Positions 1-7,401 of a stretch of 22,016 nucleotides of DNA are shown here, in pieces. Each line of letters begins with the position of its first letter. Within the stretch, counting starts at the first letter, position 1. The stretch comes from DASRVA01 sp050732935 (GTDB lineage: Bacteria > Gemmatimonadota > Gemmatimonadetes > JACCXV01 > JAHWKZ01), in contig JBOHRW010000178.1 of the NCBI GenBank assembly GCA_050732935.1, positions 1 to 22,016 of the forward strand, read 5' to 3'. The translations under genes were made by a program, and so were the position numbers. Under the pieces are notes generated by a model. The model searched no databases. It saw nothing but the letters and a program-made list of their open reading frames with translations, and was not told where the DNA came from.

Positions 1-1464
1 ACCGACGTCGAGCTGGCGCAGCTCCGCTACGCCGGCCGCCCGGCCGCCGTCCTCAGGGGCTTCCGCGCGTGCTACATGACGCTCTACGCCAACTGTCTGA
101 CGATGGCGTGGGTCTGCCTGGCGATGGTCAAGGTGTTCGGAGCTGTCTTCGAGATCGGTCCGCTCGGGGCGACCGTGTTCGCCGCGGCCATCACGCTGGC
201 CTACTCGATGCTGTCGGGGCTCTGGGGCGTGGTCGTGACCGACCTCGTCCAGTTCGTCCTGGCGATGGTGGGGGCCGTGCTCCTGGCGGTCTTCGCGGTC
301 GAGGCGGCGGGTGGGATGGAAGCCATGCTCGCTGGGCTGAGAGATCTCGGGCGCGCGGATGCGCTGCAGTTCCTACCGCGGCTCGACAGCGCGGTCCCGG
401 CGGGCCCGTGGGAGAGCCCGCTGCTGGCCTGGTCCGCGACCGCCCTCGCCACGTTCCTCGTCTTCATCGTCTTCCAGTGGTGGGCCAACAAGAACGCCGA
501 CGGCGGCGCGGTCGTGATCCAGCGGATGGCTGCCAGCCGCGACGAGCGCGAGGCCATCCTGGGGACCTTGTGGTTCCAGGTCGCCAACTACGCCCTCCGC
601 CCATGGCCGTGGGTGCTGGTCGGCCTGGCGTCGCTCCTGCTCTACCCGGCGGCCGAGGATCACGAGCTGGTGTACGCCCGGGCGATGGTGGATCTCCTGC
701 CGGCGGGCCTCCTCGGGCTCATGCTGGCGTCGCTGGTCGCCGCTTTCATGTCGACCCTGACCTCGTACATCAACCTTTCGGCGGCGTACCTCGTCAACGA
801 CCTGTACCGACCGTTCCTCGTTCGCGACCGATCGGAGCGGCACTACGTCATGATCGGTCGCCTCGCTTCCTTGGCGGCGCTCCTGGTCGGGGTCACGATC
901 GGCTACTACGCCGACACGATCTTCGGGCTCTTCAGCCTGCTCCTGACGCTGGGGGCCGGGATCGGGCTCGTCTACATCGCGCGCTGGTTCTGGTGGCGCG
1001 TGAACGCATGGAGCGAGATCGCCGCCATGATCGCCTCCTCGGTGATCGGCGCTTCTCTGGAGCTCAGCCCGCGCTGGGGCGGTCTCGAGTTTCCCTTCGC
1101 CGCCAAGGTGTTCCTGAACATCGCCGGATCGACCATCCTATGGGTGGCGGTCACGTACATGACGCCGCCCACGCCGATGGAGAAGCTCACCGAGTTCTAC
1201 CGCAGGGTGCGGCCGCCGGGATGGTGGGGGCCCGTGCGCGAGGCGATGGGCGAGGCGCGCTCGCCCGGCAAGGAGCGGCTCGGACAGGGGCTCCGGCTGT
1301 GGCTCATCGGCGTGGTCTTCATCTACGCCGCCCTGTTCGGGATGGGGAAGCTGCTGCTTCTCGAATGGGGGTGGGGTATCGTGTTCACGGCGCTGGCGAT
1401 CGCCTCCGGCTGGGCGCTCGCCCGGAGCCTGACGCGGGAGCGTGTGACACAACTCTTGGGCTGA
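1..1464 (+). CDS. Sodium:solute symporter family protein (5' truncated)
   Basis: Integral membrane transporter of the SSS (sodium:solute symporter) family, moving a small solute with Na+; the substrate cannot be told from sequence. The frame is open from the first base of the window, so the N-terminal part is missing. The visible 487 residues begin with TDVELAQLRYAGRPAA, a conserved cytoplasmic loop of this family. Many hydrophobic helices follow, including the stretch around LLGLMLASLVAAFMSTLTSYINLSAAYLVNDLY (read in pieces near positions 709-807), where the small and Ser/Thr residues are typical of the family's sodium-site helix. The stop at 1462-1464 lies only 7 nt from the stop of the convergent DUF72 gene, so no separate terminator fits between them. 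Family assignment is firm; transport specificity is unknown. Confidence 0.9.
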   Translation, partial: TDVELAQLRYAGRPAAVLRGFRACYMTLYANCLTMAWVCLAMVKVFGAVFEIGPLGATVFAAAITLAYSMLSGLWGVVVTDLVQFVLAMVGAVLLAVFAVEAAGGMEAMLAGLRDLGRADALQFLPRLDSAVPAGPWESPLLAWSATALATFLVFIVFQWWANKNADGGAVVIQRMAASRDEREAILGTLWFQVANYALRPWPWVLVGLASLLLYPAAEDHELVYARAMVDLLPAGLLGLMLASLVAAFMSTLTSYINLSAAYLVNDLYRPFLVRDRSERHYVMIGRLASLAALLVGVTIGYYADTIFGLFSLLLTLGAGIGLVYIARWFWWRVNAWSEIAAMIASSVIGASLELSPRWGGLEFPFAAKVFLNIAGSTILWVAVTYMTPPTPMEKLTEFYRRVRPPGWWGPVREAMGEARSPGKERLGQGLRLWLIGVVFIYAALFGMGKLLLLEWGWGIVFTALAIASGWALARSLTRERVTQLLG

Positions 1465-1471
1465 GCCGCCT

Positions 1472-2173
1472 TCAGGCGCCGGCCAGTTCCAGAAACCGCT
1501 CGGCAAAGCGGGGTCCCGCCGCCTCGCCCTCGTGCTTGAAGAACACGTACGCGTCCGTCCAGCTCTGGTCGGCGATCCGCTCGGCCCAGGCCGAGAGATC
1601 CTCTTGCGAGTAGTCGATCCGGCGGAGACGGAGATAGCCCCACGCCGCGGTGCCGATACGAGGAGCGTCCAGTCCCTTTTCGGTCTCGGCCACGCAGAGC
1701 GCTTTGCCGCGCTCCGTCAGCAGGTCGAGCGTCTGGTCGTCGAGCCAGCTCGCGTGGCGGAACTCGAACGCTGCGGGGATGGTCGGCGGCAGGAGGTCCA
1801 GGAACGACGCGAGAAGCCCTTCGGTCTTGCGGAGGTAGGGCGGGAGCTGGAACAGGACCGGTCCCAGCCGGTCGGCGAGTACCGAGACCGTGCGCAGCAG
1901 GTACTCCGTCTCCTCCGCAGCGCCGGCCAGCTTCTTCTGGTGGGTGATCCTGCGTGACGCCTTGATCGCGAACCGGAAGCGCTCCGGGACCTGCCCCGCC
2001 CAACCCAGCAGCAGCTTCTCGTTCGGCATCCGGTAGAACGTGTTGTTGATCTCGACCGTCGGCAGGCGCCCCGCGTAATGGGCGAGCATCTGCTTGTCGG
2101 GCAGGTCCTCCGGGTAGAACGACCCCTTCCACTCCTTGTAGGCGAAGCCGCTGGTCCCGGCCCAGACCTTCAT
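1472..2173 (-). CDS. DUF72 (YecE-like) domain protein
   Basis: A 233-residue protein of the DUF72/YecE family, a TIM-barrel-like fold of unestablished biochemical role. The N-terminus has the family signature GTSGFAYKEWKGSFYP at about residues 6-21, followed by EINNTFYRMP and the FAIKASRRITH strand. The conserved Phe-Glu-Phe-Arg-His-Ser/Ala-Trp motif (FEFRHASW) and the C-terminal AYVFFKHEGEAAG segment are also present. The length is normal for the shorter members. Its ATG (2171-2173) overlaps the TGA of the upstream hydrolase by 4 nt (ATGA), so it is the last gene of a three-gene minus-strand operon and is probably translated by reinitiation. No catalytic claim is made. Confidence 0.92.
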   Translation of the reverse strand: MKVWAGTSGFAYKEWKGSFYPEDLPDKQMLAHYAGRLPTVEINNTFYRMPNEKLLLGWAGQVPERFRFAIKASRRITHQKKLAGAAEETEYLLRTVSVLADRLGPVLFQLPPYLRKTEGLLASFLDLLPPTIPAAFEFRHASWLDDQTLDLLTERGKALCVAETEKGLDAPRIGTAAWGYLRLRRIDYSQEDLSAWAERIADQSWTDAYVFFKHEGEAAGPRFAERFLELAGA

Positions 2174-2886
2174 CGCCCGCCACCCCGGGTGCCGGATCCG
2201 GCGAGAACACCAGCCGACCAGACGTCAGCCCGATCCGCCAGCTCGCCCAGGACCTGGTCGTCGGTCCGCCCCGACCGCTTGAGGACGTGGAAGCCGTGGT
2301 CGGCGCCGGCGACGAGGTGGAGCGTGGCGCGCCGTCCGAGCCGATCGACCACCGGCCCCAGCAGCTCGAGGCCGGCGAAGGCATCCCGATCGCCCTGCAG
2401 GAAGAGCATGGGGAGATCGACCTGGTCCAGATGGTCCGCGCGATCCATGGATGGCTTTCCGGGCGCGTGCAGCGGAAAGCCGAAGAAGACGAGGCCCCGG
2501 ACCCCGGGGAGCGGCTCGCGGGCGGCCGCCCGCGAGGTCATCCGGCCACCCATCGACTTGCCGCCGGCCAGAAGCGGCAGATCTCCCGCCACCTCGCTCG
2601 CGGCGCCGACTGCCGCCCGCACGGTCGTTACTAGGACCGGCTCGCGGTCCGGTCGGCGATGGCCCGCCTCGATGTAGGGAAACTGATAGCGGAAGGTGGC
2701 GATGCCGCGAGCCGTGAGGGAGCCGACCAGCGACTCGAGGAAAGCATGTCGCATTCCCGCGCCGGCCCCGTGCGCGAGCACCAAAAGCCTGTCGGCGTCC
2801 GGGGGGAGCCGGAAAAGGGCCGAGACCGGGCCGGCCTCGCCGGTCTCGAAACGGGTCTCGACATCCGTCACCGCGCCACCGCCCAC
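2170..2886 (-). CDS. Alpha/beta hydrolase family protein (KANL3/Tex30-like)
   Basis: A 238-residue cytoplasmic alpha/beta hydrolase. The oxyanion region LVLAHGAGAGM lies at residues 35-45, the nucleophile elbow GGKSMGG at 108-114 puts the catalytic Ser at 111, the acidic residue sits in LQGDRDAF (Asp168 best fits the family) and the catalytic His is His197 in GADHGFH. The short lid-less build and these motifs match the dienelactone-hydrolase-like KANL3/Tex30 family; the substrate is unknown. The start is GTG at 2884-2886, preceded by GGAG 7 nt upstream. A second in-frame GTG 15 nt further in is possible. It lies 4 nt after the DUF3052 stop and overlaps the DUF72 start by 4 nt, so the three genes are probably cotranscribed and translationally coupled. 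Confidence 0.88.
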   Translation of the reverse strand: MGGGAVTDVETRFETGEAGPVSALFRLPPDADRLLVLAHGAGAGMRHAFLESLVGSLTARGIATFRYQFPYIEAGHRRPDREPVLVTTVRAAVGAASEVAGDLPLLAGGKSMGGRMTSRAAAREPLPGVRGLVFFGFPLHAPGKPSMDRADHLDQVDLPMLFLQGDRDAFAGLELLGPVVDRLGRRATLHLVAGADHGFHVLKRSGRTDDQVLGELADRADVWSAGVLAGSGTRGGGR

Positions 2887-2890
2887 TGGA

Positions 2891-3322
2891 TCACTCCGCC
2901 CGGCCGGACCCCTGCTCGCGCCAGGCGACGGGGATGACGAAACGCATGCCGCTCGTCGTCTCGTCGATGCTGCAGATCTTGTTGTCCACGAGCCCGACCG
3001 CCTTGCCCTGGGGGATCAAGGCCTCCTGCCGCACGTAGCCGGGCTGTCCTCGCTTCGGGGTGAGGACCCAGATCGCCCCGTCGGAGTTGATCCGCGAGCG
3101 GAGCTCCGCCAGATCGGCCTTGACGCGCGCGCCCTCCGGCGGCGCGAACAGGACCAGGCTCACGGGTTCGTCATCGGTCTTCTCCACGATCTCGATCGCG
3201 GACCGATCGGCGAGCCGCGACCGCAGGGACTCGGGCACGTCTCCCGCGAAGAGGACCCGCATGCCGTCCTTGATCCCGAGCTTGTCGAGGACGTCGGGGT
3301 GGGCGTACGACTTCTTGGCCAT
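2891..3322 (-). CDS. DUF3052 family protein
   Basis: A 143-residue soluble protein matching DUF3052. The N-terminus MAKKSYAHPDVLDKLGIKDG and the central AIWVLTPKRGQ segment are visible, as is the C-terminal GLVDNKICSIDETTSGMRF pattern, which is the most recognisable part of this family. Function is not known. I chose ATG 3320-3322 rather than an in-frame start 63 nt upstream. The extra 21 residues (rich in Arg, Gly and Pro) do not look like the family, and a TATATT hexamer sits 6 nt upstream of the chosen ATG with no Shine-Dalgarno sequence, as for other first genes here. It heads the operon DUF3052 - hydrolase - DUF72 and is divergent from the amidase gene, with about 100 nt between them. 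Confidence 0.88.
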   Translation of the reverse strand: MAKKSYAHPDVLDKLGIKDGMRVLFAGDVPESLRSRLADRSAIEIVEKTDDEPVSLVLFAPPEGARVKADLAELRSRINSDGAIWVLTPKRGQPGYVRQEALIPQGKAVGLVDNKICSIDETTSGMRFVIPVAWREQGSGRAE

Positions 3323-3328
3323 GCCGGG

Positions 3329-3334
3329 AATATA
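3329..3334 (-). promoter_or_regulatory. Candidate leaderless -10 box (TATATT) of the DUF3052 operon
   Basis: Read on the minus strand, TATATT ends 6 nt before the ATG at 3322. There is no Shine-Dalgarno sequence in between. A transcript starting about 7 nt after the hexamer would begin at or next to the start codon. No convincing -35 element is seen at 16-18 nt spacing, so the case rests on the -10 position and on the same arrangement at other genes in the window. Confidence 0.5.
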
Positions 3335-3389
3335 GATCGCCGGGTGGTCCTGTGGCGGGGGGCCGCTTTCCTCTCCTCGCCGCATTTGA

Positions 3390-3418
3390 TTGAGCGGTCA
3401 CCCGCCCGGGGCTAGTTT
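3390..3418 (+). promoter_or_regulatory. Candidate leaderless promoter of the amidase gene
   Basis: TTGAGC (3390-3395), a 17-nt spacer, then TAGTTT (3413-3418), followed by 5 nt and the GTG start at 3424. This is the best sigma70-like pair in the window. No Shine-Dalgarno sequence could fit, because the transcript would start at or within a few nt of the start codon. The rest of the 101-nt divergent intergenic region (3323-3423) holds only the opposing -10 box of the DUF3052 operon. Confidence 0.6.
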
Positions 3419-3423
3419 GCCGC

Positions 3424-5364
3424 GTGATGAGGTGCGGCCCGCTCGCTCCCCGGCTCGCTCTGGCGGGGTCCTTCTCCTTCGTCCTCGCGTGCGCGACCCG
3501 GCCCGACCGGAGCGGGCTGGAGCTTCCGCCACCGACGACGGGGGAGCTCGCGATCCATGTCCAGTATCCCCCCGCCGGAAGCGCGATCACCGCCACGGAC
3601 TCCACCTTCATCTTCGGTCGCGTGACCGGCGCTCCGGGATCCGACGTCTCGCTGACCGTGAACGGAACAGCCGCCCGGCTGCACCCGGAAGGCGGCTGGA
3701 TCGCATTCGTCCCGGTCGATCCGGACTCGTTCACGTTTCATGTGCGCGCCGAAGAGGGCGGCCGAAGGGCGACGATGGACCACACGGTATGGGTGCCGCG
3801 GCCCCTCTTCGCACCCGCGCCCGATACCCTGCCCTACGATCCCGCCACGATCGAGCCCGAAGGTCCGATCGAGGCCTACGCCGGCGACACGCTCCAGGTC
3901 AGCCTCGTCGCCGCGTCCAGTCTGACGATCCGGGCGCATGTCGGCGACCGCGCGGTGCCGCTCCTGCCGAGTCGTGTGACCGACCCGAACTGGGGCCGGC
4001 AGGTGTGGGGCTCGGAGGACCCCGTGGAAGGGGCGTCTCCGGAGGTACTGCGCGCGGCGGCGGCCGCCGCCAGGGGGCGCGAGCGAGGGCCCTGGATGCG
4101 CTATGCGGCGGACGTCTACCTCCAGCTGGGTGGCGAGCTCCGGGACACGCTGATGCTCGAGATCGAGGCCCCCGCCGGCGATTCCCTGACCGTCCCGGTG
4201 GCGGCCATCACCTATCTGGATCCCCGCCAGGTCCGGGTCGCGTTCCTCCACGACGACACCGCGGGGACCGGAAGGACCGACGGCCGCGTGATCGCCAGAA
4301 CCGGTCCCGGTCTCGGGTACCAGCTCCTGCTCCCCAACGGGACGACGGCCGCCACCGCGCGACGGGTCGGCGACTGGCGGGAGATCGCGCTGGGACCGGG
4401 GACGAGCGCGTGGGTGTCGATCGACGAGGCGTTCCCGATCGCCGCACCGCGACCGCGGGACGAGATCGCGGTGGTGCGGACAAGGGTCGGGGAGGGCTGG
4501 AGCGAGGTCGTCCTTCCGCTCGAGGAACCCCTCCCTTTCCGGATCGAGCAGCGGATCGACCCGGCGCACGCCACTGTGTGGGTCTACGGGCTGGTCTCCA
4601 ACGTGGACTGGGTGGAGACCACGATCGCCGATCCGCTGATCGAGTCCGTCCGCTGGAGCCAGCCCCTGAACGGGGTCTTCCGGCTCGACGTCGATCTCGC
4701 GGGCGACCAGGCGTGGGGCTGGCGCGCCTACCGGGAGGGCACGCATCTGGTTGTCGGCTTCCGGCACCCGCCGGCGGCCCTGGCCGACCATTGGTTCCGG
4801 TCGCCGCTACATGGGATTCGCATCGTCGTGGACCCGGGGCATAGCCCCGACCCCGGAGCGATCGGCCCCACCGGTCTCGCTGAAGAGGACGCCAACCTGG
4901 CGATCTCGCTGGAGCTGGCGCGGATCCTCGAGGAGCGCGGGGCCGAGGTCGTGCTGACGCGCGCCACGGCCGATTCGAGCCTCGGTCTCTACGACCGGAC
5001 CAACCTGGCGATCGAATCCGGGGGGGAGATCTTCGTCTCGATCCACAACAATGCGCTCCCCGACGGGGTAAATCCGTTCGAGAACAACGGGACGTCGGTC
5101 CTCTACTACCACCCGCAGAGCGAGCCGCTCGCCCGCGCGATCCAGGCGGAGCTGCTCCCGCGCACCGGCCTCGCGGACCACGGTGTCTGGTACCAGAACA
5201 TCGCCGTGGGGCGGATGAACGAGATGCCCTCGGTCCTGGTCGAGGGGGCGTTCATGATGATCCCCGAGCAGGAGGCCCTGCTTCGAATGGCGGAGTTCCA
5301 GCGACGGATCGCCGAGGGGGTCGCGGCCGGCATCGAGCGATTCCTGCGCGAGGCCGCGCCGTGA
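3424..5364 (+). CDS. N-acetylmuramoyl-L-alanine amidase, lipoprotein (Amidase_3)
   Basis: Zinc-dependent peptidoglycan amidase that cleaves the bond between N-acetylmuramic acid and L-alanine; 646 residues. The N-terminus is a lipoprotein signal ending in VLAC (Cys about 22-23), so it is probably membrane-anchored and faces the periplasm. Residues about 38-115 look like an Ig-like beta domain; about 270-350 contains an SH3-like segment. The catalytic Amidase_3 domain occupies about 463-640. Its zinc and catalytic residues are visible: His473 in VVDPGH, Glu487 in the EEDANL motif, His541 in SIHNNA and Glu607 in VLVEGAF. There is no recognisable AMIN domain, so the large N-terminal part may replace it for targeting. 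GTG 3424 is chosen because it sits 5 nt after a -10 box; ATG 3427 is the alternative. Confidence 0.92.
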   Translation: MMRCGPLAPRLALAGSFSFVLACATRPDRSGLELPPPTTGELAIHVQYPPAGSAITATDSTFIFGRVTGAPGSDVSLTVNGTAARLHPEGGWIAFVPVDPDSFTFHVRAEEGGRRATMDHTVWVPRPLFAPAPDTLPYDPATIEPEGPIEAYAGDTLQVSLVAASSLTIRAHVGDRAVPLLPSRVTDPNWGRQVWGSEDPVEGASPEVLRAAAAAARGRERGPWMRYAADVYLQLGGELRDTLMLEIEAPAGDSLTVPVAAITYLDPRQVRVAFLHDDTAGTGRTDGRVIARTGPGLGYQLLLPNGTTAATARRVGDWREIALGPGTSAWVSIDEAFPIAAPRPRDEIAVVRTRVGEGWSEVVLPLEEPLPFRIEQRIDPAHATVWVYGLVSNVDWVETTIADPLIESVRWSQPLNGVFRLDVDLAGDQAWGWRAYREGTHLVVGFRHPPAALADHWFRSPLHGIRIVVDPGHSPDPGAIGPTGLAEEDANLAISLELARILEERGAEVVLTRATADSSLGLYDRTNLAIESGGEIFVSIHNNALPDGVNPFENNGTSVLYYHPQSEPLARAIQAELLPRTGLADHGVWYQNIAVGRMNEMPSVLVEGAFMMIPEQEALLRMAEFQRRIAEGVAAGIERFLREAAP

Positions 5365-5392
5365 GTGACCTGGTCGCGGTGAGGCTGACTGA

Positions 5393-5398
5393 TAATAT
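5393..5398 (+). promoter_or_regulatory. Candidate leaderless -10 box (TAATAT) upstream of the PIN remnant
   Basis: TAATAT lies exactly 6 nt before an ATG at 5405, with no Shine-Dalgarno sequence, repeating the arrangement seen at the amidase, DUF3052 and moeA genes. The ATG opens only a 34-codon frame (ending 5509) that does not match the PIN reading frame. It may therefore be the surviving promoter of a gene that has since decayed. No good -35 element is seen. Confidence 0.4.
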
Positions 5399-5453
5399 GA
5401 TTCCATGCGATTCGAGCGCCCTTCCCTCGTCACCGTCACCGACGTCGCTCGAC

Positions 5454-5588
5454 GGATCCGTCATCGGGCCTCACGACATCTGGCTTGCGGCGACGTGTCT
5501 GGCGCATGATCTGACGATGCTCACAGCCAACGTGCGCGAGCTCAATCGCGTGGATGGCCTCGAAGTCGAGATCTGGTCCATGGATTGA
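5454..5588 (+). pseudogene. VapC-like PIN-domain toxin remnant (C-terminal fragment only)
   Basis: The translated stretch IGPHDIWLAATCLAHDLTML, followed by TANVRELNRVDGLEVEIW, is the C-terminal third of a type II toxin PIN ribonuclease. It has the third acidic residue (PHD), the Ala-rich helix, the T-x-N-x-R-E-L strand and the closing V-x-G-L-x-V-x-x-W. The N-terminal two thirds, with the first catalytic Asp (normally in a DTN motif) and the central Glu, are absent. No antitoxin gene is next to it. The fragment is in frame with a GTG at 5361 that overlaps the amidase stop (GTGA), so a 75-residue product could be made, but it would lack the active site. Its third codon positions are visibly less GC-rich than its neighbours', consistent with an acquired, decayed toxin-antitoxin cassette. 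Confidence 0.72.
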
Positions 5589-5611
5589 GCCGGCACATCG
5601 ACGGGGGCGGT

Positions 5612-6709
5612 ATGAAGGAAGCGTCCCGGGCCAGCTCCGGAAGCTGGCTCCTCTACGGGGCGAACGGCTTCACCGGGCGGCTGATCGCGGCCGAGTCGGA
5701 GGAGCGGGGCGTGGCGCCGATCCTGGCCGGCCGGAACGAGAGAGCCGTGCGCGTGATTGCCGAGCCGCTCGGGTTCGAATGGCGAATCTTCCGGCTCGAC
5801 GACCCGGTCGGGCTGGCGCGCGGCCTGGACGGCGTGGACGCGGTCCTGCTGGCGGCCGGCCCCTTCAGCGGGACGAGCGCGCCGGTGGTCGAGGCGTGCC
5901 TGGCCGGGGGAGTCCATTACCTCGACATCACCGGCGAGATCCCGGTCTTCGAGGCCGTTTTCGCCCGCGACGGCGAAGCCCGGGAGCGCGACCTGGCGCT
6001 CCTTCCGGGGGTGGGGTTCGACGTCGTCCCGTCGGACTGCCTGGCCGCTTCGCTGGTCGAGGCGCTGCCGGACGCGGACCGGCTGGTCCTGGCCATTGCG
6101 CCCGGCAGCGCCCGAACGAGCGCCGGCACCGCACGGACGATCGTCGAGGGCCTGGAGCGGGGAGGCGCGATCCGCCGCGGCGGCCGGCTTGTCCGCGAGC
6201 CCCTGGCCCGGCATCGGGTGGTGATCCCGTTCGCCGATCGCCCGCGGCATTCAGTCAGCGTGCCGTGGGGAGACCTGGCCACGGCGTGGCGATCGACGGG
6301 GATCCCCAACATCGTGGTCATGATGGCCGCACCCGAGGGGATCGCGCCGGCCCTGCGCGTGCTGGAGGCGGGCTCGCGCATACTCGGCGTGGGGCCCGTG
6401 CGCCGGCTCGCCCAGCGCGCGGTGGACCGATGGGTCGAGGGTCCGGATGAGGAGACCCGGCTGACCGGCCGGAGCCGTCTCTGGGGACGCGCGACCGCGC
6501 CCGACGGCCGGCAGGTCGAGGGGACGGCGATCACGCCGGAGAGCTACCGCTTCACGGCGCTGGCGGCCGTCGAGAGCGCGCGCCGCGTGGCCGCCGATCC
6601 GGCGGGCTATCGGGGCGCCCTGACGCCCTCGAAAGCGTTCGGCTCGGGGTTTCTGAGCGGGCTGCCGGGCTGCGACCTGCGGATTGGCGAGATCACGACC
6701 GGGGGCTGA
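5612..6709 (+). CDS. Saccharopine dehydrogenase-like NAD(P)-binding reductase
   Basis: A 365-residue protein of the saccharopine dehydrogenase / trans-acting enoyl reductase family. The Rossmann nucleotide-binding loop is at the N-terminus (WLLYGANGFTGRLIA, about residues 11-25). It is followed by AGRN, the DAVLLAAGPFSGTSAPVVEA strand-helix, HYLDITGE and the family-diagnostic GVGFDVVPSDCLAASL at about 136-151. Members act on diverse substrates, including acyl chains and membrane lipids, so true saccharopine dehydrogenase activity should not be assumed. I chose ATG 5612 with a purine-rich GGGGGCGG just upstream; an in-frame TTG at 5585 overlaps the end of the PIN remnant and gives nine extra unconserved residues. 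It probably has its own promoter in the remnant region, which I could not define. Confidence 0.87.
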   Translation: MKEASRASSGSWLLYGANGFTGRLIAAESEERGVAPILAGRNERAVRVIAEPLGFEWRIFRLDDPVGLARGLDGVDAVLLAAGPFSGTSAPVVEACLAGGVHYLDITGEIPVFEAVFARDGEARERDLALLPGVGFDVVPSDCLAASLVEALPDADRLVLAIAPGSARTSAGTARTIVEGLERGGAIRRGGRLVREPLARHRVVIPFADRPRHSVSVPWGDLATAWRSTGIPNIVVMMAAPEGIAPALRVLEAGSRILGVGPVRRLAQRAVDRWVEGPDEETRLTGRSRLWGRATAPDGRQVEGTAITPESYRFTALAAVESARRVAADPAGYRGALTPSKAFGSGFLSGLPGCDLRIGEITTGG

Positions 6710-6800
6710 GGCGCCGGGTCCGGAGCGCTGCCGCTGGCCGCGCGTCGTCCGCATCCGCTATCGTCGTGCGTGCACATGAAGCCACCGTGTTCACTTCTGA

Positions 6801-6807
6801 AAGGAGG
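6801..6807 (+). promoter_or_regulatory. Strong Shine-Dalgarno AAGGAGG of the hemoglobin gene
   Basis: AAGGAGG lies 5 nt before ATG 6813 and fixes the start. It shows that this genome uses canonical Shine-Dalgarno initiation alongside the apparently leaderless genes. The rest of the 103-nt gap (6710-6812) shows no clear terminator. Confidence 0.85.
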
Positions 6808-6812
6808 GAGCC

Positions 6813-7388
6813 ATGCAGAGCGAGTCGCACTGGTCATGGTTGCCGGCGGTCCTCGTGATCGCGATCTCCACGGGCTGCCAGCCGGGGGGGGACGGCACGG
6901 ACGAGGGAATCGAGCCCGACACGATGGCCACGCAGGACACCCTGGCCGCCGCGGAGGGGTCTCTCTACGACCGCCTGGGGGGTGAGCCGGCCATCGCCTC
7001 GGTGGTCGACTCGATGGTCGCGTATGCGGCCGCCGACACCGCGCTCAACTTCACGCGCCAGGGGACGGCGAACGAGTGGGAGGCGACGCCCGAGAACATC
7101 GCCCTACTGAAGACCCGCCTCGTCCAGTTCGTCGGGCAGGCGACTGGGGGGCCGCAGGTCTACGAGGGCCAGGACATGACGACCGCCCATATGGGAATGG
7201 CGATCACGGACGAGGAGTTCGACCGGCTGGGCGCCCATCTGCAGCACGCGCTGGACGCGCACGATGTGCCTGCCGGGGAGCAGGAAGAGCTGCTGGCGAT
7301 CGTCGAGACCACCCGCACCGCCATTGTCGCTGTGCCGGGGGCGCCGGCGTCGGAGCCGGCCACGGCAGAGCAGTCCTCCAGCCCCTGA
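6813..7388 (+). CDS. Truncated hemoglobin (group I-like) lipoprotein
   Basis: A 191-residue exported heme protein. The N-terminus has a hydrophobic segment ending in ISTGC (Cys22), a lipobox, then a low-complexity acidic linker to about residue 49. The globin domain starts with SLYDRLGGEPAIASVVDSMV. It contains the glycine motif GGPQVYEG and the proximal (F8) heme ligand His126 in TAHMGMAITDEEF, a close match to the equivalent region of mycobacterial HbN. The B10 position, Tyr in HbN, aligns with Val69, so ligand chemistry probably differs. The start is certain: AAGGAGG lies 5 nt upstream of the ATG. A possible weak -10 (TATCGT, 6759-6764) precedes it. The next gene starts 13 nt after the stop, so the two are probably cotranscribed. 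Lipoprotein anchoring of a trHb is unusual. Confidence 0.85.
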   Translation: MQSESHWSWLPAVLVIAISTGCQPGGDGTDEGIEPDTMATQDTLAAAEGSLYDRLGGEPAIASVVDSMVAYAAADTALNFTRQGTANEWEATPENIALLKTRLVQFVGQATGGPQVYEGQDMTTAHMGMAITDEEFDRLGAHLQHALDAHDVPAGEQEELLAIVETTRTAIVAVPGAPASEPATAEQSSSP

Positions 7389-7401
7389 CGAGGAGTCGAT
7401 C

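Noticed and set aside
5405..5509. A 34-codon ORF after the TAATAT box
   Set aside because: No recognisable domain, and it overlaps the PIN remnant in another frame; kept only as a hint of the decayed gene's start.
6710..6740. Possible hairpin after the reductase gene (GCGCCGG ... CCGGAGCGC)
   Set aside because: The loop would be only 2 nt with a bulge and no T-tract follows, so it is not a convincing terminator.
7264..7401. Upstream extension of the repeat-protein frame to an ATG at 7264
   Set aside because: It would run inside the hemoglobin gene in another frame; ATG 7402 has a good Shine-Dalgarno sequence and a proper signal peptide.
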